Positions 25,301 through 37,441 of a stretch of 64,000 nt of DNA are shown one piece after another. Origin of the DNA: Takifugu bimaculatus (Eukaryota; Chordata; Actinopteri; Tetraodontiformes; Tetraodontidae). The position numbers and the translations under genes are program-made. The stretch covers positions 479,001 through 543,000 of the forward strand of contig CP034995.1 in the NCBI GenBank assembly GCA_004026145.2, read 5' to 3'. Position 1 is the first letter of the stretch; every line of letters begins with the position of its first letter. The notes under the pieces are model-generated. The model saw only the letters and a program-made list of their open reading frames with translations, ran no database searches and was not told the DNA's origin.

Positions 25301-28300
25301 AAACGCATGTAGTGGGATAGAAACAGCAAGTTAGATGTGATACTGAGGATGTAATTGATGCTAAATTGTAAACATATTTGCCTTATAGGCTTTCAACCAA
25401 TAACTGCTCTATCAAATTAAAGCTTAAGGGGTCCTGGAATTCCAGCTTTCTATACCTGAGCTGCAACAAAGCGATGGTTCCCATCAGTTTTTTACCTCCT
25501 CGGCCTCTGTCAGGATGTTGTTGTATGGTAAAGGTGCGTCACAGTCTGGAATGTAGTCCTGGCAGTACGTCTCTGCAGATCTGGGGTCGTCGATGATTAG
25601 CAGCTGCTGGATATCGCCCTATGTCACGATATGGCACAGAGAGAAATCTTTAGGACACTGATTGTCGACATCAAAAGAAAACTGTTGTTTTGCCTGGGCA
25701 CATCTGTTGTTGTAGTCAGACTCAAGTTATTTAACAAGTTCTTTTTACTGCTGGTCTGTGCTTAATCATCTCCAGATCCTCAGTCTTGAGTCTGAGAGTT
25801 AAGATCAGAGAGGACGCTCTCTTTCTAGATACAGTATACATCCACACATGGAAGTAGAGCCAGGCTCAGAGTACCGTGGGAGGTCAGTTTAACAGCTGGA
25901 CCACCTGAAACCCCTGAAAACTACCCCATTTACAGCACACGTCAACACCTGCAAGTAAAACACCCCGATGGCAAATCGCAAAATGTCTCGAGCGCTGATC
26001 ATTTGAGGTTTTAATCCCATCAATGATAAAGTCCCTGATCTGAGACGGTTGGGGATGAAATCAAGGAAATTAGAACTGGGTTAAGAAAAAGTTTAAGTTT
26101 ACATGGTCAAAACACAGAATGGAAGAAATTGTATCAACAACATTTAATGAATGACTGCCTATTACTTCTCTTTGATTTAATATGGGATAAAACTACAATT
26201 AAATAAAACTGACGACGATTAGAATGTGTAGTACGTATTTACAAACACTGGGGGGCAGTCTAGAAAGACGAGCCTGCAAATATAGACGTGATCTTATCAG
26301 ATCAAAAAACAAACACAAACGCAAATATCATTTCAATAGGTTATTGTGGGATTTGTATGATTGAATATTTTGCCAATCCTAAATGGGTTCATGCTTCAGA
26401 GGGCAGACTGAAATATTGTACTCAAAAACAATGTCTCCATGTAAATTATCGTGGCCCACAACGAACATATAACACACTCACCTCAAACACGCCTTCATCC
26501 AGAAGTCTCATTCCAAATACAGTCACCCCCTCAGTGCTGACCTGGGGGTCAAAACCTCTGAGCAAGTCCAGGGTGTCCAGTTTGACGCAGTCTAGGTAGA
26601 GAGTCACTGACTGGCCCTCCACGCCGTAGGCTATTCTGTGCCACCTGTAAGGAAGGAGAGGAAAATGTTCCATATTTCTGTCTTTGTGCAACTTTAAATA
26701 CAGGAAGAGATAAACACCAGGTTCTTGAGTGTTTACCCACTTGCCATCAGCCAGGTTGATCTTCCTAAAGGTGGGGTAAAGCTCTGGAGATGGCTGACCC
26801 TCGTGGTCCTCGTAGAGGAAAACAGGAGAACGACCAATTTCCACACCCAACTGTTGTGTTCCCTGAAATAAATAATACATACTATTTATTTCTAATAATA
26901 ATCATGCGTGGCATCCTGCCATCAGACATTAATAGGATATCAACATCACATCGTTTTAGAGTTTAGTGGGATAAAACCAATATAAGCATGTCTTTATTGG
27001 GACAGGATTCAGAGGAGCCTTCTTTCATGGATTCATACCTGTGAGTCGTATAAGGAGAGCAAAAAGACCTGCGAGTCTTTCACGGCTCTCACTGTTGTCA
27101 TCACGGAGAAATTCATGGGGAAGGAGGAATCTGGGGGACAGGAATCCATAAACAGCAATCAAACGGATTCATTGCTGCATTTCATTTACAGATTTCCACC
27201 AGTTTTGACAAAAACCTACCGGGGAAGAACTGTCTGGTGGGCGCACTCAGCTGAATCTTCTTGTCAATCTTGAAGGCCAGATCTGACAGCTCCTGTCCTT
27301 CTCTGCTGGTGCACAGTCCTGCCTCCAACGACACGCCCTCCATGTCCTCCGACAGCTCCAGCACCTTCAGCACATCGATAAGTTCACCTGCCGAGGAAAC
27401 GGGAGGTGCTGAGCTTTCAACTTCAAAATGCCACAGAATCTACCCCTCACCAGAGGTGACTAAAGTGCTCTTATTGTTTCTTTAAGTCGCCAAAGTGCCA
27501 ATAACACAGAGTTCATACAAGAGCGTAATGATAACAGTCTGTGGGCGAGTATTACTTTCTGTTTAAAGTAAAGTAAAGGATAAGGGTGATAATAAGATGC
27601 TTGTGCCGTACAATTTAGAGCACGCACATTCATTTTAGGATTAGCTGCTTTATTGTTTTTTTTCTGCATTTGCACTAATCAGGTAGCCACGATGAAGCTC
27701 AGGGGGTCCAGTCATCATTTTACTCCACCAACGAGTGAGACCGCCCTGGATCAAAGGATCCAGCTGGGGTTCTCTGATCATGATAGAAGGAGATATTTGT
27801 CCCCAAACAGCAGAGAGATGAAGAACAAGCATTTCTCTGGCAAGTGTGAGGAAAACCCAGGTGTGCTAAAAATAACCAAGAATCAGATCAACCACATGAA
27901 GCAGGAGACGACTGAAATGTTCAAGATGTGACCGGAGAGAGGAACGCATATGGACATCCCTCCTCGCACAACCCTGGAAATCTGCAAGATGGACTGAGGA
28001 GAAAAAGATGGTTGGGTGGATCGGGGGGGCAGAAATGTGTGGCTTACAGACCGTGAAGAGGTGAGGGAAACGGGTTAAAAAGGAGGAAATAGTAGACAGT
28101 GGGGGAGAGGAGGACATGCCTCTACTGGTACAGCTTCTTTTCTCACGTATTTCTGGGGCTTATGTGAAGCCTCGACCTGCCTCACACACATAAACACACA
28201 CAAACACACTCAAACACACACACACGCAGGCGTCTGAGTGCCAGATGTATTTGGTGCTCATTTTTGTATGTCTGTTTGTCTGTCCGCCTGCTGGCACAGC

Positions 28301-31300
28301 TTGTAAATCTGTCTGGATGCATTCATTAGCTGTTTCACCTCTTTTTTTCCCCAAAATGCTGTTGTTGCTGCAGTTCCTCCCTGTTTTGGATCACACAGTA
28401 TTTTGTGTTCTAATCACTCATTAGCACAACTCGCTGGTAACACTTTTACTGATCCTTGTATATAAAGAAACAGCCAGGACAGCATCACCCTGTGCTCTTC
28501 AGTCAATCAATTTTGGTTATGTTAAGTACAAAAATTTATTTGATGTGTGTGTGTGCGTTTGTGTGTATGTGTGTGTGTGTACGTTCTGGTGTCCATCAGT
28601 GGCTGCCGCTATCCCGAGGCTCTGAGCTGTGGTACGAGAGGGACTCTGATCGACATGCACACACACGCTGAGATGTCAGATGTACGCTTCAGCGGGGTCT
28701 CAAAAGGAAACTCCACCCGTTCGGAATTGTTCATATATATCACCGAAACCAGATCAAACGAGGATTAGAGACGCTGTCTACAGTCAGGCAGATGGCAGCG
28801 GGATGGAGATCTATCAGGACGCCTTCTGCTAACTCCTCATTTAAGTATTTTCCTTGCATATGTACTTTTACATTCCTGAGTGCAGACTTTGACCTACACA
28901 TTTTACTTTTTTTAACCCCTCACAGCGATAACCGTTCCAGACCTGCTCTTAAAAAGCGAAGGCGGTGTTGCAGTCAAGTGGAGGTCATCACCTGTTACTA
29001 GAGATTGACCTCTCGGGTTGCACTTCTACACCAGTGTACAAAAATGCTTACTGGAGCAGATGCACAGGATGCACGCATGCACAAACCACGCAGAGAGGCA
29101 GATGTTGCACAGGGCGTCGTTAGCATTTCACCACATTCACTGTACACGGCTCAGTCTCCAACCATTTCTACAAAAACTTGAATCCTTTTATGGCTCATAA
29201 TCAAAAGAAGAATGAAACAAAGCACACAAAAGACTATAAAGTGCAGAGCGAGCCGGATAGACCATATGGTTATTTTCCTTTCAGCTGGCTATAATCAAAC
29301 ACATGCAACGCTGCAAGGTGGTAAGAGCCACAAACACTCAGCGTCTCCATCACAAAACCAGTGGTGTCACCACATCAGCCTTGTCTCATTCTAACAGAAC
29401 AAGGTCATCGTACCACTCAGGCATAATCCAGCAATAATCGTTCGCCGCAGGATTCCAACTCTTCTCACACAACATCTTTTGTATCCTTTTTACTGTTGGG
29501 CCGAGAGGTTCGGAGGACAAATGATGGGCTATTACAACATATTTGGGTCAAAACGGCAAATTAAAGTGTTCAGATTAACAAAGTTGCAGTTTAAACTTCA
29601 CCAAAGTGTGGGCAAAACTGATTCTGATCTCTGCTAGCATGTGGTGAACATCTTTCCACAACAGTGGTGCCTGTAGCAATATTCCAGTTTGTGATGTCCC
29701 AGCAGGAGGTCCTCATTGTCTGTCTGATCAACAGCTAACAGGCCGCTAATTGTCAACTAATTCTCTACTGTCTGCAATCCCACGAAGGACTGAAATGGAA
29801 CAGCCGATGAAATATAAGCAAGATGTGGGGAGAGGAGGAAGATCTTCATGTGCACATGCTGCACAGGGCTTCACATGTGCCACACACCTGCCCAGATGTG
29901 ATGTACACACAGATCTTTGGTCAACAAATAGCATGTCCGTGCTAAAAAACTATCCAAGCAACCACTCAACACAATCAATAAATAACAGTGCTGTGCCTTG
30001 CTGAGACAGCACCTGAAAGCACACGTTGTGTACAGTCGATAAAGGTAAGAGGGTGAAACACCTGAGGCCAAACCAGCAGGACCGTAACTTGAGCTCAGGT
30101 GAGGATAATTCACAGTCAAACAGGCCAGCAGGTATGACACCTCTCATCTGAAAGAAGGCCAGAACATCAACCACAGTGACCTCTGAGGGAGGTGAATAAT
30201 AGATGCCGTTTGACCCGACTCCATGCATCATTCATTTGTCAGAAAAGTGATTTTTTTTTTAAAAAAAAAAAAAGAAGAGAGAGCTGAGAGAGAGAAATGT
30301 GTTTAATTGTTACATTCCTGTTTACCAGGATGCCTCCAATGAGCACCAGGTGTGACATGTTAATGGTGTCCACAACCTGACCTAGTTTGACTTCAGATGA
30401 CCCTTAAGGACTGCAGGTCAAATGATTCACTTCAGTAATGATCCTTCACAGACCGAAATGAGCTTTACCATTAAAGTTATTTTAAGTTGCTCAAAAAGAT
30501 GCTAGACAACTTAAATGTCTTACTTTTTATGTCATTTTGATTTATTATGAGACTTGTTTAAATAAACAGAGAGATTCCCTTGATCTCCACTCAGGGCTAA
30601 GCACTAATGGTGACTACAGGTTTACTGGACCTATAAAAACAACTTTTTTTTGCCCCAGCAACCTCAGGTGGAGGCAATCTGGGGAGGTTTCTGCTGAATC
30701 ATTACAACTAAAACAAGGGTTAAAGTATAAATCAATGTGATTTTTTTTACATTTCAGCATTTAAAAAAAAAAGGTAATTTGGCGAGTTACCGGCACAGAT
30801 GAGCATAATGTTAGTCTGCTAGCATTAGCAGAACATAGGTTAAGGGTGTGGGGCTACATTGTGATGAGGTTGTGTGTTGCTCTAACAGCACTTTATACCA
30901 TGTACTTTGCAGTTATAGGGCACTCACTGATCTTTAATTTCATGTTTGCTTAGCTAAACAAAAACTGGTAAATAAACTGCAACCATGGACCCATATGAGT
31001 TCATTTGCTTCCCATGTGGAGACCTGATGTAGGGACAGCAGGAGAAAGGACAGAGTTTGTTTTGAAATAGGAAATTAGTTCAATAAAGGCAATATTTGAG
31101 GAAAAAGTTTAAGAAGAGGTGTGGGTTATGTTCTACTGCAAGCCTGCCTACCAGATGGCAATAAAGACGATATAAACGCACTTTTTCTCAATGGAAATCA
31201 CATTACTGCCTTGCTTTGCAGATTTAACCTGCTTTTACGTTAATTATTATATTTTATTATTACAATTGACTTAAAATCCATCAATTAGGAGGCACATTAA

Positions 31301-31463
31301 TTTAGCACCTTCCTAGTAAGCTCTTATTCCTCCCTGAAATCGTGCCTCGGAACCGTATAAAGTACATTTTTTTAATTCTGCTGAGGTTTTTCCCCCTACC
31401 TTTCCCCGTGTGAATCACCGCAAAGAGCAGCGCGAGCAGCCACGTCCGGTCCCATCGATCCAT
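12365..31463 (-). CDS. col5a3: Procollagen alpha-3(V) chain, complete, 66 exons; two 1-nt frame breaks
   Basis: Fibrillar collagen chain secreted into the extracellular matrix, where type V trimers regulate fibril assembly. Domains in order: signal peptide exon (31400-31463), TSPN/laminin-G-like domain (26482-27387), acidic Tyr-rich variable region (24616-25618), small interrupted collagen domain and linker (23344-24530), major triple helix (14221-23237) and C-propeptide (12365-14140). Exon lengths sum to 5204 nt. Removing one surplus base from each of two exons gives 5202 nt, or 1733 residues, close to human COL5A3. The triple helix is then 1011 residues. The linker SAQEAQAQAILQQ and the motif GDIQQLLI mark the V/XI clade; the alpha-3(V) identity rests mainly on flanking olfm2 and rdh8. 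Exons 20125-20179 and 15086-15140 are 55 nt instead of 54, so the sequence as given would not translate through. I judge this more likely to be sequence error than pseudogene. Confidence 0.88.
14221..24530 (-). CDS. col5a3: col5a3 exons 9-61: collagenous domains
   Basis: Exons 9-12 (24483-24530, 24189-24230, 24058-24120, 23901-23975) encode the short interrupted collagen domain. Exon 13 (23344-23421) is the non-collagenous linker ending AQAQAILQQTT. From exon 14 (23181-23237) to 61 (14221-14274) every exon encodes Gly-X-Y triplets in units of 36, 45, 54, 90, 108 or 162 nt, each starting with a complete Gly codon, the hallmark of fibrillar collagen genes. Representative 54-nt exons: 22996-23049, 22847-22900, 22680-22733; 108-nt: 18553-18660, 17896-18003, 16384-16491; 162-nt: 20374-20535. 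The only length exceptions are 20125-20179 and 15086-15140 (55 nt each). Exon 29 uses a GC donor. Confidence 0.92.
16251..16316. repeat. (CA)33 microsatellite in a col5a3 intron
   Basis: A perfect CA dinucleotide run of 66 nt lies in the intron between the exons at 16155-16208 and 16384-16491. It creates long spurious Cys-Val reading frames on the minus strand. Confidence 0.95.
24616..25618 (-). CDS. col5a3: col5a3 exons 6-8: acidic, tyrosine-rich variable region
   Basis: Exons are 25496-25618 (GDIQQLLIIDDP, YCQDYIPDC), 24820-24939 (EEFEEFDYSDLYEDLS) and 24616-24741 (EYEDYDN, NEYEYEEEEERYGP). The last two are dense in Asp, Glu and Tyr, the context that favours tyrosine sulfation in V/XI N-propeptides. 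This region normally stays on the fibril surface. All borders are phase 0, so exon skipping would be frame-neutral, as in the alternatively spliced variable regions of related chains. Confidence 0.87.
26482..27387 (-). CDS. col5a3: col5a3 exons 2-5: TSPN (laminin-G-like) N-propeptide domain
   Basis: Exons are 27220-27387, 27039-27130, 26741-26862 and 26482-26644. They encode the thrombospondin-N-terminal-like domain of type V/XI chains: ELIDVLKVLELSEDMEGVSL, FPMNFSVMTTVRA, GTQQLGVEIGRSPVFLYEDH and WHRIAYGVEGQSVTLYLDC. The exon 4 donor must be GTGGGT at 26740; the GTAAAC four bases further on breaks the phase of W-H-R-I. Cysteines expected for the domain are present (GLCTS, LDCVK). Confidence 0.9.
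27388..31399 (-). other. col5a3 intron 1
   Basis: About 4.0 kb between the signal-peptide exon and the TSPN exons. It contains short CA/GT-rich tracts near 28190-28225 and 28535-28580 and an A-rich stretch near 30250-30275. No exon, RNA gene or mobile element was recognised. First introns of collagen genes often hold enhancers, but nothing here is diagnostic. Confidence 0.6.
31400..31463 (-). CDS. col5a3: col5a3 exon 1: signal peptide
   Basis: Reads MDRWDRTWLLALLFAVIHTG then a phase-1 donor GTAGGG. It has a short charged N-terminus, a hydrophobic core and a small-residue end, typical of a secretory signal. It joins in phase to the acceptor at 27387, giving KGELIDVLKVL. The ATG at 31463 was chosen because this frame, unlike the overlapping 60-codon one, joins exon 2 in phase. 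Confidence 0.88.
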
Positions 31464-32281
31464 CACGGCGCATCAGAAGTGATCGATCTCGCGCTCCCAG
31501 TAATTCCCCTCGTGGCGCCCGGGAGCTCCGCGGGACACCTGACGAACGCCTGCCTCGAGTCTGCCGCCACGCGCACACCCCGTGCCAGGTGGGGACTCAA
31601 ACCTGCGCGTGCAGAGAGGTGGGTTTTAACGGTTCTGAATGACAGCGCGCTGCCACATAAGTGAGCTCCTGACCTGGCTGAGGACGGATGGAGAAAGGAC
31701 CGCGGTCACGGGGAAACAAAGTCTAAATCATGGAAGGTCTCCTCCGTCCGCAGAGAGCCTTCCTCACGCCTTCTCTTCCCTCCTCCACCTCACCCCCACC
31801 CCGCTCTCCTCCTCGGCGACCCCTCCCTCTATATGAAGCTGTGCAGACTCTATAAGGTATCAATAAAGCCTTACATGTAACATACAAATAAATCTTTTTA
31901 CCTTTCGATCTTTTAAATCAAATTTCAGGTTACTGAATCTTATACTGGAACAAGTCAATTTTGGGGGGGGGGGGGGGTACTGGACTTTTTCAGGACTGTG
32001 GGTGGGCCTGCTCGTCTGCATCATTACTGTATGTAGTGCTGTAAGTGGGTCTAACATACATAAGTATGTGCACATTTTTACAAAGATCGCTGTAACATTG
32101 GCACAAACGCACGCACGGTAACAATGAACATGTGCAGCCAGTTAATGCTTCCACATTAAGGAAGGGTTTTTTGTCAAAAGTATCAGATCCAAATGTAAAC
32201 CAGCCCAACATATACAGTGAAAAGTTATTCCCATTGTTTTCCCTTGCTCTCTCTCTCTCTCTCTTCCTTCTCTCTCTCTCT

Positions 32282-32343
<62 letters not shown>

Positions 32344-33855
32344 GGCATGCTAGAACAGGACAACATTGCTGCCCAACTAATAAAAATATGCTGCTACAGA
32401 TTCCAAATTCCACTGCCTGTCTGTCTTTGCCCACCACACACACTTAAAACATAAATGCCCCATGTTCGGCTTATAGACACAAGTAGCCAACGCCTTTCTT
32501 CCCTTCAGGGGTATATGTCCTGTTTTAGCTGTAATGTATAGAAAGAAAGACTAACTATGGATAATCAGCAATGTAGATGCATGTTTCATGAACTAGTTTT
32601 TTCTACAAAAAACTTTATGGGGCAAATAGGTTGCTGGTGTTGGAGTTTAGTGCTTACTTGCACACACATGCATGAATGCCTATAGGAAGCTCAAGACTCA
32701 CCTGCTGCTGTCCCAGACTGTCTGGGAGAAGATATTGGATATTTTAGGAGAAAACAATGACCATAAATAATAATATCCACATTGTGAAGTATTCTACATT
32801 TAAATTGGTTTAGTTTGTTTCTGTGACATTTGATTGTGTATTATGGCCGCTGTCAACGAAGCATGTAAATATTATTTTGTCTTCATCCAGAAGAATGTAA
32901 TGGATTAAGATTTAATCTCTTTTGATGGATGATCGTGTTTGACAGGTTTGTTTTAGTAACAGAAGAAATCTGTAGTCAGGTGAACATCCATGGTGCCTTT
33001 TTAAGGGCGAAAAAAGATTCCAGGCATGTTTTTAAATGCCCTTCCCTTTTGTTCAAGCATGTGTGTGACCAAGATTTGTACGTGTGTGTGTATTTTTGTG
33101 TAAAATATGTTCCACTGCAGAAAACAAAAACAACAAAGAATATGGAAATATTTGTGTATCCTGTCAAATTTGGTTTAGGTTCTGTGCTTCAATAAAGAAT
33201 TATGTCATTTTATTTAATCTAATTTACGACCTTAAAGCATTTGGTTTGGTTTAATGTGTGCATTATCTTGTGTTCATTGTTTACAGTTGCATGTTTTATT
33301 ACTTGTAAACTGTACATGAGTCTGTAAACTGACATAAAGAAAAAAACATACTTTCACAAGATCAAGTCGTAAAACATCCCCAGGCTTTTTCTTTTTTGCT
33401 TTGAAGAAAATTCCTCTATGAAAATCCATTCAAATTTTTTATACTAATTGCACCTTTAGTATTGCTTTGTATGTTTTTTTATTGTTTTATCCATGTTCAT
33501 ATTAATTTTCTATTTTTGAAGTTCCGATTAATGAACATATGCTATACATGAAAATTGTCTGCATTATACTAGTGACCACTTGGTGGCGCTAAAGCTGCAC
33601 CGAATAGACAGACACAACCGGTTAGAAAACCGGTTGTCAGAAAACAAATAATATTTAGTAGGTGGTTTAAGACAAACAATTTTGTCCCAGGAGGAAATAA
33701 ATGAATAAATGAATGAGAGCACAGAGAGGACCAGGCTGTTCTGTAATCTGGTAGTCCATGTGACCCTTGTGACCCTGTCTTTCTCCCTTATCCTCTTATT
33801 GTCTCTCAGTTTAGCCGTGAGGTAACAACCACTCTGCAAGCCGAGCAACGTTGTT
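31464..33855. promoter_or_regulatory. Head-to-head intergenic region of col5a3 and rdh8
   Basis: The two genes are transcribed away from each other, so both promoters must lie here. The first 400 nt on the col5a3 side (31464-31850) are GC-rich, the rest AT-rich. It also holds a 15-base G run (31963-31977) and a compound CT/CA microsatellite (about 32246-32341). No specific promoter element was confirmed. Confidence 0.5.
32246..32341. repeat. Compound (CT)n/(CA)n microsatellite
   Basis: An interrupted CT tract runs directly into about 29 CA units. It lies in the intergenic region between col5a3 and rdh8 and generates spurious His-Thr and Cys-Val ORFs. Confidence 0.93.
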
Positions 33856-36307
33856 ATGGCGAGTCCAGGGCAGAAAGTGGTGCTGATCACAGGCTGTTCC
33901 TCCGGGATCGGCCTGAGGATGGCCGTGATGCTGGCCAAGGATCCGCAGAAGCGCTTTCACGGTGGGTGCTTCGAAAACAGACTGCACGGAAAAATGTTGT
34001 GGGTTCGTCTCCCTGGACTCTTTGCAACTATACAACTGCAACAAAAATGACTAAAACAAATTTTAAAATGTTTTTTTTACCTGCTGACATTATGTTAAAC
34101 TCTTACACCAGCAAGGCTCTAGTTGGCTTTGAACATAAGATGCTTAAATCATAAGTATTTGTAAAAGTGGTATTATGTCCCTAAAGCCACAGATATTTCT
34201 GTGCTTATGAACAGCCTAAAACAGCAGAAAATAAGACATAAATTTAGCGTTTTACAACAATTACTGTAGCAATGTAACAACAAATACTGAACCTAATATT
34301 TTATGAATTTCTCCTTAAATTCTTTAATGAACTGCATTTACTGGCCTAAATGAATCAGCTCAGATCCAAACTGAACGGGTAAACTCTTAAACAACCAAAT
34401 GTTGCTCTTTTTCCCACTGACCAAAATAATGTCAAAGAAGCATTTGATCGGATTTGATCCAGACTAAAAATTTGCAGCAGAATGAAGAGTTAAAATCACA
34501 CTAACGGGCGCAATAAGCACAGATATTCTCACTGTTTAACTGGGTGAAAGTCACACAGTTTGGCCTCTGACCCAAAATCAACCTTTTGTAGCTTTTAAAA
34601 TAAACACAGACAATAACTAAAGAACACCGCAGCATCAGACTGATTATCGCCTGGCTCACAGAGCATTTGGAATGCCTATTTCTGGAAAGGGCAGGTGGCA
34701 GCCACTATAACAGGACCACTAATACTTGTTTGCAAAGACGTCTTTACTAAATTAATGCTATTGGCATTATAATTTACTAGAGCTCTTCAGAGGTCTTACC
34801 ACCATTCAGCAAGCATCCCAAGACCTCTTCTAGAGGGACTAATACTAAGTGCATTGATTTGACTTTTACTATTATTGGTATTGAAAAAGCTTCATTCCTT
34901 TTACTCGATGAACCCCTGCTTCTCAGTCATCGCAACGATGCGTGATCTGAAACGGAAGGACAAGCTGCTGGAAGCTGCAGGGGACACATACGAGAAAACC
35001 CTTTCTTTGGCTGTTCTGGACGTCTGCAGCGACGAGTCGGTGAAGCAGTGCATCAACGGCATCAAAGATCGCCACGTGGACGTCCTCAGTGAGTAAATCA
35101 CCTCTTCGTCACGCTGCTCCACAAAGCTTTCAGCTCAAACTCACCGTTGCTTCCTTCTCCTGCCCAGTCAACAACGCAGGTATCGGCCTTGTGGGCCCAG
35201 TGGAGAGCATCTCCATCGAGGAAATGAAGAAAGTGTTTGAGACCAACTTCTTCGGGGTGATCCGCATGATCAAGGAGGTGATGCCTGACATGAAGAAACG
35301 TAGAGGAGGCCACATCATCGTGGTCAGCAGTGTGATGGGCCTACAAGGTTAGCAAACTGTACAGAGACATTTTAGAGGAGTGATGGAGGTGTGGTGGAGT
35401 GGGTGTTAAGAGATAAATGACAGACACACCAGCTTAGGCCTGATGGATGCAACAGGTGTGGATGGAAGGATGAACAAAGGTGTGAATGGCTGGAGGACAG
35501 GGTTTGACGTGGGCCATCCGAAACTGATAACGCGTGTATTTTTTTTGCAGGTGTGGTGTTCAACGACGTCTACGCGGCCTCCAAGTTTGCCATGGAGGGT
35601 TTTTGCGAGAGTTTGGCTGTGCAGCTCTTTAAGTTTAATGTCAAGTGAGTGCCAAATCCACTGAAGCATTCCGCTAAATAGGGTCAAAATCCATATTATT
35701 CCAGCACCATTGGAGAAAACACGACAGGATGTTGTTTGTTCGGTGAAATCTTGCTTAAATAGTACATCAATCACGCTCTGTAGCTGCCTTTTATCCTCTC
35801 AAACTGGTGGTTTGTCGCTCCACAGCTTGTCCCTGATAGAGCCGGGTCCGGTCCACACAGAGTTTGAGGCGAAGATGATGCAGGATGTCAGACAAAAGGA
35901 TTTTCCCGGGACTGACCCTGAAACGATGCATTACTTCAAGAATGTGTATCTTCCTTCTGCAATCGACATCTTTGAGATGTTTGGACAAACCCCCGACGAC
36001 ATTGCCAGAGTAAGTCCGTCTCATTCTTCCTGACTGAAAGCTTCATGTCTTATTCCATCCCACCTCTGGCTCTTTGCAGTGCACCGTAAAGGTTGTTGAG
36101 TCGAGCAGACCGCGATTCCGCAACCTGACCAACCCCTTGTACAGTCCCATCGTTGCCCTGAAATACGCCGATGACACTGGGAACCTGTCTGTTCGTGCCT
36201 TCTACCATATGCTATTTAATATGGGCTCCGTCATGCACGTGAGCATGACTGTCATGAAGTATCTCACCTGTGGATGTCTGAGGAGCAGGACGATTTCACC
36301 AAACTAG
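33856..36307 (+). CDS. rdh8: Retinol dehydrogenase 8 (photoreceptor all-trans-RDH), 6 exons
   Basis: Short-chain dehydrogenase that reduces all-trans-retinal to all-trans-retinol with NADPH in photoreceptor outer segments, part of the visual cycle. Exons are 33856-33961, 34927-35088, 35168-35347, 35551-35644, 35826-36009 and 36080-36307, all GT-AG and in phase; 954 nt, 317 residues (human is 311). Motifs seen: the cofactor-binding TGCSSGIG near the N-terminus, DVCSDESV, NNAGIGLVGP, the structural serine in IIVVSSVMGLQG, and the catalytic pair in VYAASKFAMEGF (YxxxK). Fish carry more than one rdh8 copy, so the a/b assignment is open. A polyadenylation signal AATAAA lies at 36960-36965. The gene is head-to-head with col5a3, as expected for the olfm2-col5a3-rdh8 block. 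Confidence 0.93.
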
Positions 36308-37441
36308 AAACAGCCTACAGTACTTTCTGTATGCCTGACAACACCGTTAATGACCAATGTATGGTTCATACTGTAATGAAAACCTATTTTCTCCTCTACT
36401 AGAAGTGTAGCTGTCTATTGAAAAAAAATCAAATATACGTTTTCTGGAATTCTGTGGAGTCTGTCCAGAGTGCCAAAAATAGGTGTTTTAAGTGTATTAT
36501 GTCTGTCAGGCTTCTGTTTCCTTTCATTATTTGGAAAAAGTAGTGGATTATAGTACTGCAAATTGCTCTTTTTAAGTCATTGTAATTACATTGATGTACA
36601 GATTATATGAGATCTGTCAAAACCTCAGAATAATTTATGCTTTTCACTAAACTGTGGTCACCTTCATATCACAGGTTCTGTATTGTGCATCTTAACCACA
36701 TGCATTTTCATTCAATGTTCTTATGGTGTAGTGATGTTGTCTCTGTTGTTCATTACATACATCATTCATTTGTTGCGTCTACTTGTATAAATGGAAGTAA
36801 ATAGAAGAAAGTACTAGGCTGTATTTAGAACAGTATGTAAATTAAAAATAATATCCAAAAATGATTGTTTCCTTGAAAAGGTGTCAAAGCTATTTTAGAT
36901 AGTAATTAAAGTGTAGGACATTTTAATGTCAAATGTAAATATGTAAAATATCATAGCTCAATAAACCGATTTCTTTTTGTTTCAAATGTGACGTTAGTTT
37001 TGATTATTTTATTTACTCTTTAACTAGATTTAACGAGCTGATCCAGTTATCGGTATTCTACTGCTCAGGCCTGTTTGTGGGACTCGCGGGAAATTAAAAC
37101 TAAATCGACATCAGCATCATCGACCATCAAAATAAAGCAAACGTGATGCCGTTGTAAGTCCAGTTCTTGTGTTTTACATTTAAGCAAGGGTTGACATTTA
37201 ATCATACAAAACATTTATGTGAGAGAGTGTAACTGTCGACTCACAATCCATAATAGTTTCGTGTTTTTTGCCTTAAGAGCTCGCCAAGACATGCTTTCTG
37301 GACAGGTTAGCTTTCTTGCTATGTTGAGCTAACCTTCCGAAAAGCTCCATTAACATTACACTAAACAACAAAGTGAAAGTACTATGATGTCTGAGATGCA
37401 TATTAATTCTGCCGTGCGTGTGTCATGTCCAAAAGTGCAGG
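36308..37441 (+). other. rdh8 3' UTR and palb2 promoter region
   Basis: From the rdh8 stop to its AATAAA at 36960-36965 is a plausible 650-nt 3' UTR. The following 480 nt up to the palb2 start should hold the palb2 promoter and 5' UTR; an acceptor-like GTGCAG lies directly before the palb2 ATG, so an upstream non-coding exon is possible. No specific promoter motif was identified. Confidence 0.5.
36960..36965 (+). terminator. rdh8: rdh8 polyadenylation signal
   Basis: Canonical AATAAA about 650 nt beyond the rdh8 stop codon and before the palb2 start. It is the best-placed candidate for the rdh8 mRNA 3' end. Confidence 0.6.

Noticed and set aside
12365..31463. col5a3 as a pseudogene because of its frame breaks
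   Set aside because: All 66 exons, splice sites, signal peptide, cysteines and domain lengths are otherwise intact, and similar insertions affect unrelated neighbours.
32132..32447. Several overlapping ORFs with His-Thr or Cys-Val runs
   Set aside because: They are translations of the CT/CA microsatellite and have no family resemblance or splice context.
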